Below, piece by piece: positions 51,647 to 61,705 of a DNA stretch of 64,000 nucleotides. Positions within the stretch are counted from its first letter, which is position 1; every line of letters begins with the position of its first letter. This DNA comes from CBDCDJ01 sp965215355 (GTDB taxonomy: Bacteria > Deinococcota > Deinococci > Deinococcales > Trueperaceae). The DNA lies in contig CBDCDJ010000007.1 in assembly GCA_965215355.1 (NCBI GenBank), forward strand, positions 3,782,001-3,846,000. The letters run 5' to 3'. Below the pieces are notes generated by a model that was given only the letters and a program-made list of their open reading frames with translations, was not told the DNA's origin and searched no databases. A program made the translations under genes and the position numbers.

Positions 51647-51952
51647 TCAAGCTCGAGTCAGCGCTGTTCGACCCCGGCAGCTTACGGCAACCACGATTTT
51701 GCCGTCCGGCTGAACTACCGCGTCGTAAGCTTCCGAGTGGCACGCGGCGCAGTTCGCCTGGTAGATGTCCCGGCCCTGCACGACTTGCTCGACGGGGTAA
51801 GAAGGCAGCTCGAGCGTTTGCGCCTCACGCGGTCCCGACCAGATGTAGAGGTTGGCGAGCGCGCCGACCAGCACCACGGCGTCGTCGCCGTGCCGAAAAT
51901 ACTTGTCGGTGAAGCGTTGGGGGCGTGGTCGTTTTTTGGAATTCTTTTTCAT
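51647..51952 (-). pseudogene. Truncated cytochrome c fused to a delta-60-repeat-like tail
   Basis: 101 residues. A basic N-terminus and one membrane helix (DDAVVLVGALANLYIW) lead to a heme motif in IYQANCAACHSEAYDA. Normal class I cytochromes continue for 50-70 residues to a methionine ligand, but here the sequence switches to VVQPDGKIVVAVS, which matches the delta-60 repeat of secreted beta-propeller-like proteins, and stops soon after. This looks like a recombination that replaced the end of a membrane-anchored cytochrome. The reading frame stays open, but a functional heme protein is unlikely. It lies 11 bases after the Mug gene. Confidence 0.6.
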
Positions 51953-51963
51953 CCTTGACCAAT

Positions 51964-52512
51964 CTAGCTCGGGCGGTCATCGGGTACCGGGGGCAAATGC
52001 CTGCGGATGTCCAACAACTCGGCCAACGTTCGGTAGTGCTCGAGCTTGGCCGCAAACCCCATGCGCACCCGCCCGCTCGGCGAAGGCAACACCACGTCGC
52101 GGACGTTGTCGAAAAGAAAGTCGTCCTGCACACCCCAGGGCGCGCTTTTCTTGCCACTGGCCACGAGGTAAACCCCCTTGCCCGTGTAGGCGACGACCTC
52201 AGGCGCGTGGGTTTGCACCAGGTCGCGCAACCGTGGCACGCCCGCGCGCAGTTCGGCGTGACTCAAGTCGTCTGAACCCACCGTCGGCCGCCCAACCAAA
52301 TTGGTAAGCCCGATGCCCCACTTCGTCAAGTCGCCGTCCTCTTCGGGGTTCAGCAGGTGCGGGGTGAGCCGAGCTTCGGCCAGCAGCCGCCAAAACTGGT
52401 TGCCGCGCCCGGCGTAGTTGTGGCCCAGTTCGGCCGAGCGCGGGCTCGGGTTGAAGCCGACGAACAGCACTCTCATAGTCGGTGCCAGGATGTCGGGCAA
52501 GGCCTGTATCAC
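51964..52512 (-). CDS. mug: Mismatch-specific uracil/thymine DNA glycosylase (Mug)
   Basis: A 182-residue base-excision enzyme that removes U or T opposite G and ethenocytosine. The catalytic motif VGFNPSPRSAELGHNYAGRG, the segment GIGLTNLVGRPT, and the intercalation motif LPSPSGR are all present. The GTG at 52512 is assumed; an ATG 12 codons later (MRVLFVGFNPSP) is a good alternative and would start at the conserved core. Confidence 0.92.
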   Translation of the reverse strand: MIQALPDILAPTMRVLFVGFNPSPRSAELGHNYAGRGNQFWRLLAEARLTPHLLNPEEDGDLTKWGIGLTNLVGRPTVGSDDLSHAELRAGVPRLRDLVQTHAPEVVAYTGKGVYLVASGKKSAPWGVQDDFLFDNVRDVVLPSPSGRVRMGFAAKLEHYRTLAELLDIRRHLPPVPDDRPS

Positions 52513-52539
52513 AGAGGTATCTCGGTGGTTTGAGGCCAG

Positions 52540-52728
52540 CTAATCTTCAACGTCTTCGGGCGCACCCTCGGCCTGGCTCGGTTTTTTAGGGTTGAGGGCG
52601 TCTTTGGGCTGGCTACCTCCTTCGACGTATTCGACGCTGCCTTCGGCTTGGCCGGGCGTGTGTCGGGGACGGTCGGAGGCGTCGTCCGCTGCTCGCTGAT
52701 TGTTCTGCTCGTTGTTTGCCATAAACAT
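52540..52728 (-). CDS. Small hydrophilic acidic protein
   Basis: 62 residues rich in Asp, Glu, Gln, Asn, Pro and Lys (ANNEQNNQRAADDASDRPRH, ending PEDVED). AGAGGAAG lies just upstream of two ATG codons. It resembles intrinsically disordered hydrophilic, stress-type proteins. No family can be assigned. Confidence 0.55.
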   Translation of the reverse strand: MFMANNEQNNQRAADDASDRPRHTPGQAEGSVEYVEGGSQPKDALNPKKPSQAEGAPEDVED

Positions 52729-52761
52729 CTCTTCCTCTCGACTTTATTATTGTCCACCCTA

Positions 52762-53217
52762 TTACTGTCCACCCTCGAGGTCTTTAATCAACTGCTTCAT
52801 CTCGTCAATCTCGCGGCGTTGCGCCTCGATAATCTCGTCGGCGAGTTCGCGGACTCGAGGGTCGGAGATATGTGCGCGTTCGCTGGTCAAAATGGCGATG
52901 GAGTGGTGCGGAATCATCGCCCGCATGTAAGAAACGTCTGCTACGGTTGTTTGGCTGCGAACGAGCCAGAGTGAGAGGGCGAACACCGCCACGCTGCCGA
53001 CGAAAATGGAGACGTTGACGCGCCGACTCTTGTACATGTTCAGCATAAAGCCCAACATAATGACAGCCATCGTCGCGCCCATGAGAAGCGCCATGTAAAC
53101 GCGAGTCTCGCTGAAAAAGACGTGGTCCAGCGCGTAGGTGTTCAGGTACATGAGCCCGAACATCACGACGGTCGAGGTCGCAATCATGGCGGCAAATCTT
53201 GCGTAACTGTTCTTCAC
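52762..53217 (-). CDS. DUF305-domain membrane protein
   Basis: 151 residues with three membrane helices (residues about 8-30, 40-60, 70-88), then a DUF305 ferritin-like segment: MRAMIPHHSIAILTSERAHI, then ELADEIIEAQRREIDEMKQL. DUF305 proteins are often found with copper-handling genes and have conserved His pairs that could bind metal. It lies next to a Csp-like copper-storage gene and a secreted DUF305 protein, all on the same strand. Confidence 0.88.
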   Translation of the reverse strand: MKNSYARFAAMIATSTVVMFGLMYLNTYALDHVFFSETRVYMALLMGATMAVIMLGFMLNMYKSRRVNVSIFVGSVAVFALSLWLVRSQTTVADVSYMRAMIPHHSIAILTSERAHISDPRVRELADEIIEAQRREIDEMKQLIKDLEGGQ

Positions 53218-53292
53218 ACTTGTTCCTTTTGCGTTGCTGCGAACAGTCAGCGCGTGAGCCTGAGCACGCCGCGCCGACTGTCGCTCGAATGT

Positions 53293-53700
53293 TTAGTTGG
53301 GTAGGGCTGAAAGCAGGGCGTCACACGCTTTCTCGCACCGCCGGCAAGACTGGGCGCAGACGTTGCAGTGTTCGTGCATGGAAGCGTGCTTTTCACACTC
53401 GTCGCCACAGGTTTTACAAGCGGTTCGGCAGGCTTGCAGTTGCGCCCTGAGAAGCGTCCAGTCCGGCTCGGTCTGCCGGACCAGCACGCGGCCCGTGGTG
53501 GTGCAGATGTCGGCGCAGTCGAGGTCGGTGCGGATACAGTAACGCAGGTCGGCGACCATGTCCTCGGCTAAACACGCGTCGGCGCAACTGCTGCATATTT
53601 GAGCGCACTCGAAACAGGCTTCGATGCACTCGGTCAGCGCGCTCATGTCCATCTGGCTCGGCTGCGGGTGGGTTTGTAACATTTCTTGAATGCCTGGCAT
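53293..53700 (-). CDS. Four-helix-bundle copper-storage protein (Csp-like)
   Basis: A 135-residue protein with about 18 cysteines spaced along helices (ECIEACFECAQICSSCADAC, then CRTACKTCGDECEKHASMHE). Csp proteins line the core of a four-helix bundle with cysteines and store many Cu(I) ions. No signal peptide is seen, so this is the cytosolic type (Csp3-like). GGAG lies before the ATG. It probably protects the cell against copper together with the flanking DUF305 proteins. Confidence 0.92.
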   Translation of the reverse strand: MPGIQEMLQTHPQPSQMDMSALTECIEACFECAQICSSCADACLAEDMVADLRYCIRTDLDCADICTTTGRVLVRQTEPDWTLLRAQLQACRTACKTCGDECEKHASMHEHCNVCAQSCRRCEKACDALLSALPN

Positions 53701-53979
53701 TTCGGTCTCCTTCAGTGAGAAACTTGTTGCCTGTTCGTAGTTTTTCGTCGTTGGAACTGCCCCGTCACATAAAATTCACCCCCGGCTTTTTCCCACGCAA
53801 ACGTCAAAGTCGCTGCGCCACTTCCATCGTAGCTTCATGCAAACCTTACGCCTCGAGTTCAGAGCACTCTCGCACGGTCGCGTCGAAGGTGCCAGTGCCC
53901 AACTCCAAAAGCAAAGTGAGGACGAAGCCTTGTCGGCGCGGCTGGGTACGGGTCGGCTTAGGGCTCGACTCGAGCACCG

Positions 53980-54540
53980 TCAACGACTCGCCATCTCCGC
54001 CAAAAGTTCTTGGTAGTCGGCGATTTCTTGGGCCTGGTTACGGATGATGTCTTTCGCCAGTTCGCGCAACTGCGGATGGACGGCCTTGAGCAGCGCGAGC
54101 TGCGACATGTCGATAGCGCCGCTGTGATGAAGGGACATTTCGGTCAAAAAAGCCGTGTCGGCGTTGTCGTAGGTGTCCAAACTCGCCATCATGCCGTCCA
54201 TGTCGCCTTGCATCGCGGCCGTGGCTGAAGGGTCGGTTTTGCCGCCGTACCAGTCGTTCAACCAACCCTGCATCAGCGTGATTTCGGGCTCTTGCGCGGC
54301 TCTGACTTGCTGCGCGCCGGCGGCGACGCCCGGCAACTCGGTCCGGTCCAGAATCCACTGCGCCATCCCGACAGCGGCCTCGTGGTGGGCAATCATGCCC
54401 GACATAAAGGCGATTTCGAACGCTTCGCCTTCTAAGTCGGCGAGGTTGCTTTCCATCACCATAGCGTCCATGCTGTGAGGGGTCGTTTGGGCCAGCCCGT
54501 GCGACGCGACCAGCATCAAAACAATAAACCAAACTTTCAT
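53980..54540 (-). CDS. Secreted DUF305 protein
   Basis: 186 residues. A signal peptide ends in GLAQ; two DUF305 halves follow, each with a His-His motif (SGMIAHHEAAVGMAQWIL and EMSLHHSGAIDMSQLALL). It is methionine-rich near the start (MDAMVMES), which is common in extracytoplasmic copper-binding proteins. AGGAGG is well placed before ATG 54540. Probably a periplasmic partner of the Csp and membrane DUF305 genes. Confidence 0.9.
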   Translation of the reverse strand: MKVWFIVLMLVASHGLAQTTPHSMDAMVMESNLADLEGEAFEIAFMSGMIAHHEAAVGMAQWILDRTELPGVAAGAQQVRAAQEPEITLMQGWLNDWYGGKTDPSATAAMQGDMDGMMASLDTYDNADTAFLTEMSLHHSGAIDMSQLALLKAVHPQLRELAKDIIRNQAQEIADYQELLAEMASR

Positions 54541-54974
54541 ACCTGTTCGACCTCCTAAGCAGCCGCGACCACGCGCCCTAAAAGTCTAGCCGCAAAATGT
54601 CAAGTGAAAATAAATAAACGAGTCGCAGCATCCACTCGTCCTTCTCAACTCCGCGATTTATACTTCTTCCTCACCCACGATGAAACTCTCAACTCGTGTT
54701 GTGTCCCACCCCAGGTGGGGTAGAATTAAGTGTAAAGTATATACCTTTCTATGTCAAGGTCTATGGTTGCACTGTATCTTCGACAAGCCAGAGGAAAATG
54801 GTGTTTCCCACTGTTTTTCTTTGAGCAACGGTGCGCTCGAGACGTTCGGCCTGACCAGATTGTAGAAAAGCTGTGCCATGTCACTTGGCAGGGTTTTTCT
54901 GTTGTCTCAGAATCAACGCTTAAATCAGGTCCAAAGTGTGAAGGCCCAAGTAGCTTGGTGAGTAAGCAACGCTT
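54541..54974. other. AT-rich gap at the edge of the defence-like island
   Basis: About 430 bases. A TTGACA lies near 54597-54602 on the minus strand, upstream of the DUF305 gene, but no matching -10 box at normal spacing was found. On the plus strand an open frame at 54751-55029 (92 codons) has no recognisable domain, no Shine-Dalgarno and overlaps the NLR gene in antisense, so it is not called as a gene. Base composition shifts here toward AT. Confidence 0.4.
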
Positions 54975-55589
54975 TTATGTTCTACTCGCCTTTTTCCAAA
55001 TTGTCAAACGAGCCAAATCCTGTTCATAATTGGGATGCTGAATTCGTCTTTCAAGTTCTACAGTCTTCTCTAACTCATGAATTGCCTCTGGAATACGACC
55101 CTGTTGATAATAAGTTAAAGCAATACTAAACCGCGCATTGCTTTCCATTTCGCGGTCACCAACCTCTTGGTGAATTGTCAGCGCTCGCCTTAAATACTTT
55201 AGGGCTAGAGGCGTATTGCCAAGGGCGTCATAAACACCAGCTATATTTAGAAGAACTGTACCTTCCATCAAGCGTAAGCGGTCACCAACCGCCCTACAAG
55301 TACAAATGTCCAGGGCTTGCTTATAAAAAGACAAAGCAGTCTGCTGGAATGTGTAACCTAGGTTGTGGTAAACACCACCTATATTGCTGAGGGTTGTAGC
55401 TTCTCCAAAAAGATCGTCAATATTTTTATGAACCCCAATACTCCTGCGAACTGTCAACGCTTGCCGTAAATAGGTTAGTGCCTGTGGTATGTCGCCAAAA
55501 GCAAGATAGGCTTCACCTATATTATTGAGAACTCTAGCTTCTCCCGAACGGTCACTGGTTTCTCGGTAAATCGCTAGTGCCTTCTCATA
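54975..55589 (-). pseudogene. 3' part of an IS-interrupted NB-ARC/TPR (NLR-like) gene
   Basis: About 200 codons forming five tetratricopeptide units (YEKALAIYRETSDRSGEARV, LTYLRQALTVRRSIG, LKYLRRALTIHQEVGDREME and so on). Joined across the insertion element, the frame continues exactly from the 5' part (ALNYYEKALAIYRE), so this is the C-terminal sensor region of one protein. Separated from its ATPase, it has no proper start and is presumably not made. Confidence 0.9.
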
Positions 55590-56480
55590 ACCTCGGGTGC
55601 TAGTGGAAAAGGGATAGAAAAAGAGAGAAGATTGGTTATGCGAACCAGACATCTTCTCTCGAAGCACACTGTAACAGACCTCTTCACAGCGGTATACGTC
55701 CTGCTAGACGACTATCTGCAAGCGTCTGAGCGCTTGGGGCGCTTTAAGCTGCCCAAGAAACCCAACCAAAAGTCGAGCTACGCCGAAGTGCTCAGCATCA
55801 TCTTAGTCGGTGAAATCCTGCAGCAAAAGAATCAGGGCTTGTGGTACTTGCTGGTGCAGCGCGAGTATCAGAGCCTGTTTCCCGAGCTGCCCCACCTCAG
55901 CCGCTTTTACCGGGTGAGTCGTAACTTTGAACGCATCTACGCTGATTTGGCGATGCTGGTTGCTCAGCATGATGGGGTGTACCTGATTGATTCGAAACCG
56001 CTGCCCATCTGCAAGGGCGTTCGCTACACAAGACAGCGAAGGATGAGTGAAGCCGCATCCGGACGCGGTGGAGCAACCAAGCGCTTTTACGGTTACAAGC
56101 TACATGCTGTATGCACAGGTCAAGGCGCTATCTGTCGCTTTGCTGTCGTCCCAGCCAATGAGCATGATGTCATGGTGGGCAAGTGTTTGCTCGATGACCG
56201 CTATGATGACCTAAACAGCCTTATCGGTGACAAGGGCTATCAAGGCTTAGGCATCTACACGCCGCCCAAGGGCAATGCTAAAGAGCCTCAGTTCTGGTGT
56301 GACTTCTTTGCCACAGCACGTAAATCTATCGAAGCCGTTTTCTCCTCACTCACACGCTGTCGCAATATCGCCCTGCAGCAACTCAACTCCTTCTGGAGCA
56401 TCCGCGCTAGCGTCTGCCGCAAAGTCGCGGCTCACAACCTTATCCTCTTCCTCTTTGCCTAATCGTCTAGCACCCGAGGT
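55590..56480 (+). mobile_element. IS982-family insertion sequence (891 bp)
   Basis: Perfect 14-base terminal inverted repeats (ACCTCGGGTGCTAG at 55590-55603 and its complement at 56467-56480) flank a single transposase gene. The target duplication is TCATA (55585-55589 and 56481-56485). Removing the element and one copy of TCATA restores an open reading frame in the host gene, which proves the boundaries. Intact transposase and perfect ends suggest recent insertion. Confidence 0.95.
55638..56462 (+). CDS. IS982-family transposase
   Basis: A 274-residue DDE transposase. YLIDSKPLPICKGVR carries the first catalytic Asp and the family-typical IDS-PLP-C motif; KRFYGYKLHAVCTGQGA and GDKGYQGLGI (second Asp) follow; KSIEAVFSSL supplies the Glu region. 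The length is normal for IS982, and no frameshift is seen, so it is probably active. The ATG is at 55638. Confidence 0.93.
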   Translation: MRTRHLLSKHTVTDLFTAVYVLLDDYLQASERLGRFKLPKKPNQKSSYAEVLSIILVGEILQQKNQGLWYLLVQREYQSLFPELPHLSRFYRVSRNFERIYADLAMLVAQHDGVYLIDSKPLPICKGVRYTRQRRMSEAASGRGGATKRFYGYKLHAVCTGQGAICRFAVVPANEHDVMVGKCLLDDRYDDLNSLIGDKGYQGLGIYTPPKGNAKEPQFWCDFFATARKSIEAVFSSLTRCRNIALQQLNSFWSIRASVCRKVAAHNLILFLFA

Positions 56481-57874
56481 TCATAGTAGTTTAGCGCCAA
56501 AAGCTTATCGCCAAGAGCTTTGTGTGTATTCCCTATATTATTTAAGACAGTTCCCTCGTCTTTTTTTTGCTTAGCGTTTCTTGCTATACGTAGGGCTTGC
56601 TCGTGCCACACGAGAGCATCTTGCCGCAACCCCTGAACATTTAAGTACCACGCCACCGCCCGTAGACAATCTATAAACACGACATCATCTTTAACAGCCT
56701 GACTTGCCCAGTTTAACTGAGAGTAGATAGCCCGTATTTGCTGCCAGTTTGTGCGGTCCTTATTAGCGACTGCAAGATAGTAATCTCTGTGTTTAGTTAC
56801 TGCGTCCGCGTCTAAGTGTATACGTGCGATATCTGCTAAAACTTGGTGAACCGAAAGACACTCTTCGTCATCGATGCTCAGAAGGTTCCGGTCTAACAAG
56901 CGGGCTAGTGTGTCCATGTCAGAACTTGTTACTGTTTCGGCAGCTTGGCGGTCGAACTGTTCAGGTTTGGCCGCAAACGCACCTAGCGCGTAAAAAGCGC
57001 CGCGTGCGGTCTCGTCTAGGTCTTCCAAACTCAGGTTGATAACTTGCTCTAGGGTTTGCTGCTTGCTGCTCGTATCGCCTAACCGCTTTCCTGCTAGAGC
57101 CAATCGCTCTTCAGGTTTAGTCATCGTCTCGAGCGAGTCTTGCTGTTGGTCCTTGAAATAGTTCCGCCCTGTTGTCCCCAAGTAACCGCCTATTAGTTCA
57201 ACGGCTAACGGCATACCCCCTAGTTGGTCACACAGGTCGCGGGTTTCCTGCGGAAAGGCTTTACACACGTCCGGGGCGAGCTTTCGCAGCAGCACATATG
57301 CGTCTTCATTTGTTAGCTCTCCGACAGATTCCACGCATGTGGCTCCGGCGAACTTCTGAGCAATGTCCCGGTGTCGTGTCGTCAACAGGTGGCAACAGTT
57401 CGGTCCCCCACAGCGCATGTGCTCGCCGCTCTGAACATCCCAAGCGTCGTCGATAATTAGCAACATACGCCTCTCCCCGATGGCGTGCCGCAGCACTTCC
57501 TTACGGTTTACCTTATGTGTTGGGTCAACACCCAGAGCTTCACCCCAGCGTTGCTGCTCTTCGGCAATATTGGCTTGCTTACCTAATCCCACCCACAAAA
57601 TGCCATCGCTGAAGTGTTTGCGGATGGGCTCGCTATAGGCCAGGGCAACCGCCAGCGTAGTCTTACCGATGCCCCCTTGCCCTTCGGACGAGAAGGCGGG
57701 GCTTTCACCCGAACAAAGCCGCGCGACCATCCTCTGCATGAGCGCGTCACGCCCGACAAAGTGATTTGGTTTGTCAGGTACACCGTAAAAGATAAATGGG
57801 TTTGTGTTTTCGGCGGCGTTGTAAATGTTAGCGTAAATTAAGTCCCGTCTTACTTGAGTGTCGCTAATGGTCAC
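56481..57874 (-). pseudogene. 5' part of an IS-interrupted NB-ARC/TPR (NLR-like, STAND) gene
   Basis: About 465 codons. After a 40-residue N-terminus comes an NB-ARC ATPase: FVGRDALMQRM, P-loop GQGGIGKTT (residues 64-73), Walker B LLIIDDAWD (138-146) and GMPLAVELIGGYLG. A winged-helix region (SVHQVLADIARIHL) follows, then the first TPR units. Such STAND proteins act as threat sensors that oligomerise, including antiphage systems and regulators. In the present state the frame ends inside the insertion element (YYEPRVLDD), leaving a protein without most TPRs, which could be inactive or constitutively active. The GTG start lies 17 bases after the partner gene. Confidence 0.88.
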
Positions 57875-57891
57875 CCCAGGACGGACCGCCG

Positions 57892-58332
57892 CTAGTTCTT
57901 TGGGTTATCACTTCCTGCGCGTATACCTTCAATTTCTATATCGCCTTGAAACTCACCCTTTTTTATGTTCACGCCTGTACCGCTAGCTACCACGTTTTTT
58001 ATTTTCAGCGACATACCTTTGACTTCTTCTAAATTCACCCCGACAGCTCGCGCGGCGTCCACACCCTCCTCTTGAATTGCCGTGAGCAAAAGGTCAACGT
58101 GTCGCATAACCTCGGCGTCACTGACAATATCCGCTTTTTCTAACTCTTCTCGTAAAACGAGTTGCCTTGCTTTAGAGGTTGGCTCTAATTCAAGTGACTC
58201 AACATGAACAGGTTTATCTTTGTGTTTGAGCAATCCTTTTATACCTTCATAGGTATCTTTGATGACAAGTTTGGTTGGCTCGGCAACGGCAGCAGTCACG
58301 AGTGCTGTAACAACAATTGTAATCAGGTCCAT
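57892..58332 (-). CDS. Small membrane-anchored partner of the NLR-like gene
   Basis: 146 residues. An N-terminal hydrophobic helix (MDLITIVVTALVTAAVAEPT) is followed by an amphipathic segment (VIKDTYEGIKGLLKHKDK), a helical middle, and a Gly/Asn/beta-rich C-terminus (residues 107-137, with ASGTGVNIKKGEFQGDIEIE). Proteins of this shape occur next to NB-ARC and NACHT genes. The C-terminal segment recalls bacterial amyloid-signalling motifs that link an NLR to a membrane-active effector. AAAGGAG precedes ATG 58332. It is first in the operon. Function as a cell-death effector is an inference. Confidence 0.6.
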   Translation of the reverse strand: MDLITIVVTALVTAAVAEPTKLVIKDTYEGIKGLLKHKDKPVHVESLELEPTSKARQLVLREELEKADIVSDAEVMRHVDLLLTAIQEEGVDAARAVGVNLEEVKGMSLKIKNVVASGTGVNIKKGEFQGDIEIEGIRAGSDNPKN

Positions 58333-58667
58333 CTTATCTCCTTTAGGCTTTATGTTGTGCCGATGATACCGTGGATAAAAGGGGCCAACCGTAGCGACTA
58401 AGCGGAATCTAGTCGATGGACTGCACGTTAGCAGTTCTGGTGGGTTCAACTATTTTTGGCAAGATAACCTGTTTCGTGGCATCTCTAAAGTCTATTTCAG
58501 CTTAGAAAAAGCGACTTACTCGAGAAAAACAGGCTTGGCAACCGTTCAAAGCTTCCGCTTGTCAGCTCTAGCCACGGACCTAACCACAGCGGCTTGCTTC
58601 TACATTCAAAACGGCGTAAGTCGACCCGACAGCGAGAGGGTATAGCGGTCGCGATGCCAGGTCTGCA
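58333..58667. other. Gap upstream of the NLR operon
   Basis: 335 bases with no credible gene. On the minus strand a TATCAT box near 58359 could serve the NLR operon, but no good -35 was found. The rest shows nothing recognisable apart from mixed base composition marking the island border. Confidence 0.35.
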
Positions 58668-58910
58668 ATGCTAGACCTGAACCGCTCGAGTATCAAATCT
58701 CGGTTGCTGCTCATCCTGTTGCTGGTGAGCATTAGTTCGGTGGTCGACGTAGGCGTGCTGTCCTACCGCTACGCTCAAAATGTCATCCGGGAGCGCATTC
58801 TCGCGCAGCTTGCGAGTGTGCGGGTGGCGCGAGCTTACAAAATCGAAAAATACTTAACTTTGAAAGTCGGCTCAACCGAAGATGTCGGGGGCATGTTTCA
58901 GTTACATTGA
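58668..58910 (+). pseudogene. Truncated N-terminus of a membrane sensor protein
   Basis: 80 residues: a basic start, one membrane helix (SRLLLILLLVSISSVVDVGV), then YRYAQNVIRERILAQLASVR, then ARAYKIEKYL. This is the usual beginning of sensor kinases or nucleotide cyclases with an extracytoplasmic sensing domain. The similarity stops after about 68 residues, and a short unrelated tail reaches a stop. The sensing, HAMP and output domains are absent from the window, so it is a gene fragment. Confidence 0.65.
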
Positions 58911-58977
58911 GTCAGCTTGAAAAGGTCAAAGCAAAGCTCAAGCCTTTTAGCTTTCTCAAGCGGCTCGAATCCTAACC

Positions 58978-59016
58978 CTAAGCCGAAGTCGCCAGGACAC
59001 TTTGACTTCGGCTTAG
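58978..59016. terminator. Bidirectional terminator-like hairpin
   Basis: A perfect 13-bp stem (CTAAGCCGAAGTC/GACTTCGGCTTAG) with a 13-base loop lies between the end of the sensor fragment and the end of icd on the other strand. Neither side has a good T tract, so termination efficiency is uncertain. Confidence 0.55.
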
Positions 59017-59044
59017 AGAAAAATGAGTGAGCGCCGAAAGGGCT

Positions 59045-60522
<1,478 letters not shown>

Positions 60523-60526
<4 letters not shown>

Positions 60527-61140
60527 ACAGGGTCTCCTAAGGGGTTGGGACTCGAGCAATCATAGCCCAAGTCGCGCAGCAGCCCGTCCTCGAGGCCGTA
60601 AATCAGGCCGTGCAGGTTCAGGGCTTGACCGCGCGCCCAGGCGTCTTGCACGGGGGTCGTCCGGCTCACGTTGACGACGCCGGTAAGCACGTTCAGCTCG
60701 CACAAACGGCGGAGAGCGGCGGCATCGTCCAAACCCGCCAACTGCGCCCGGTGTTGGTGCGCTACGTCTTGCACATGCCGCAACCAGTTGTCGACCAGAC
60801 CCAACCTGGTGCCGCGCCAGGCCGCCTGCACCCCGCTGCAGCCGTAGTGGCCGCAGACGATGACGTGCCGCACTTTTAAAACTTCGACCGCGTACTGGAG
60901 CACCGACAACAGGTTGAGGTCGGTGTGGACGACGACGTTCGCCACGTTCCGGTGGACGAACACCTCGCCGGGCGCGCGGCCCATAATCTGGTTCGCGGGC
61001 ACGCGGCTGTCCGAGCAGCCTATCCACAGGTAAGCCGGCGCTTGCTGCCGCGCCAAACGCTGAAAAAAGTCGGGGTCGCGCTGCAGGGTCCGCGCGGCCC
61101 AGGCGCGGTTGCTCTCAAAGAGGGGCTCGAGGGTGTCCAC
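60523..61140 (-). CDS. can: Beta-class carbonic anhydrase
   Basis: A 205-residue zinc enzyme interconverting CO2 and bicarbonate. Zinc ligands Cys42 (in CSDSR, with the Asp44-Arg46 dyad), His98 and Cys101 (in GHYGCSG) are present. It overlaps icd by 4 bases, so both are made together; the pairing suggests that CO2 released by isocitrate dehydrogenase is trapped as bicarbonate, or that bicarbonate supply is tuned to TCA flux. The GTG start has a -10 box 7 bases upstream. Confidence 0.95.
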
Positions 61141-61153
61141 ACTGCAAAGCGTA
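61138..61153 (-). promoter_or_regulatory. Leaderless-type -10 box for the can-icd operon
   Basis: On the minus strand TACGCT (61153-61148) precedes GTG 61140 by 7 bases. Confidence 0.5.
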
Positions 61154-61161
61154 CCACTCGC

Positions 61162-61644
61162 TCAGACGTTCGGCGGCAGTCCACGCTCGGCGAGCGTCGC
61201 GCCCTCGTATTCGGGAACGCCTGTCACTTCTCGCGTCACAAAGTCCGGCGGCGCGCAAGAAAGTGCTTCTCGCTCGCTTGCAAACTCGGCCTCGAAGACG
61301 ACCAGGCCGGTCAGCGGCCCACCGAACACGTCCAGCGCGCCGCCCGCAAAAGTGTAGCGGCGTTTCTCGAGGTCGTGACCCGCCAAAGCGTTCAGCACGT
61401 CGTACTCGAGTTTGGTGAGATAAACGTTGACCATCGCCTCCGACGAGCCGGTTCCGCCGTACTTCTTGCAGAGCTTGTAAACGGTCCCGTCGGCGTCCGT
61501 CACCGCACGCAAACGCAAGCGGGTGTTTGTCAGGTACTTGTCCTCGATGCGCTTGCAGGGCAGGGGCTCGAGCCGCGGGCGTTCTGAAGCGTCGACGAGC
61601 CAGCGGCGTTCAAGCTCTATCCGGGCGTACTTGGGCAAGGGCAT
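61162..61644 (-). CDS. CYTH-like (triphosphate tunnel) protein
   Basis: About 160 residues. ARIELERRWLVDASERPRL resembles the N-terminal strand of CYTH domains, although the usual ExExK is ELERR. RIEDKYLTNTRLRLRAVTD, GTVYKLCKKYGG and VVFEAEF fit the alternating charged strands of the tunnel fold. Relatives hydrolyse triphosphate or thiamine triphosphate. The altered first motif makes the activity uncertain. The start may be ATG 61644 or a GTG two codons upstream, after GGGAGAAAG. Confidence 0.75.
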   Translation of the reverse strand: MPLPKYARIELERRWLVDASERPRLEPLPCKRIEDKYLTNTRLRLRAVTDADGTVYKLCKKYGGTGSSEAMVNVYLTKLEYDVLNALAGHDLEKRRYTFAGGALDVFGGPLTGLVVFEAEFASEREALSCAPPDFVTREVTGVPEYEGATLAERGLPPNV

Positions 61645-61705
61645 CGGCACACTTCTTTCTCCCGAAGCCGGGTCGGGGTATCCTGAGCACATTCAGGAGG
61701 CTGCC

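Noticed and set aside
53715..54047. 110-codon plus-strand frame between the Csp and secreted DUF305 genes
   Set aside because: No Shine-Dalgarno, no leaderless box, no domain, and its end overlaps the DUF305 gene in antisense.
54751..55029. 92-codon plus-strand frame in the AT-rich gap
   Set aside because: No start signal or recognisable family; overlaps the TPR coding region of the NLR-like gene.
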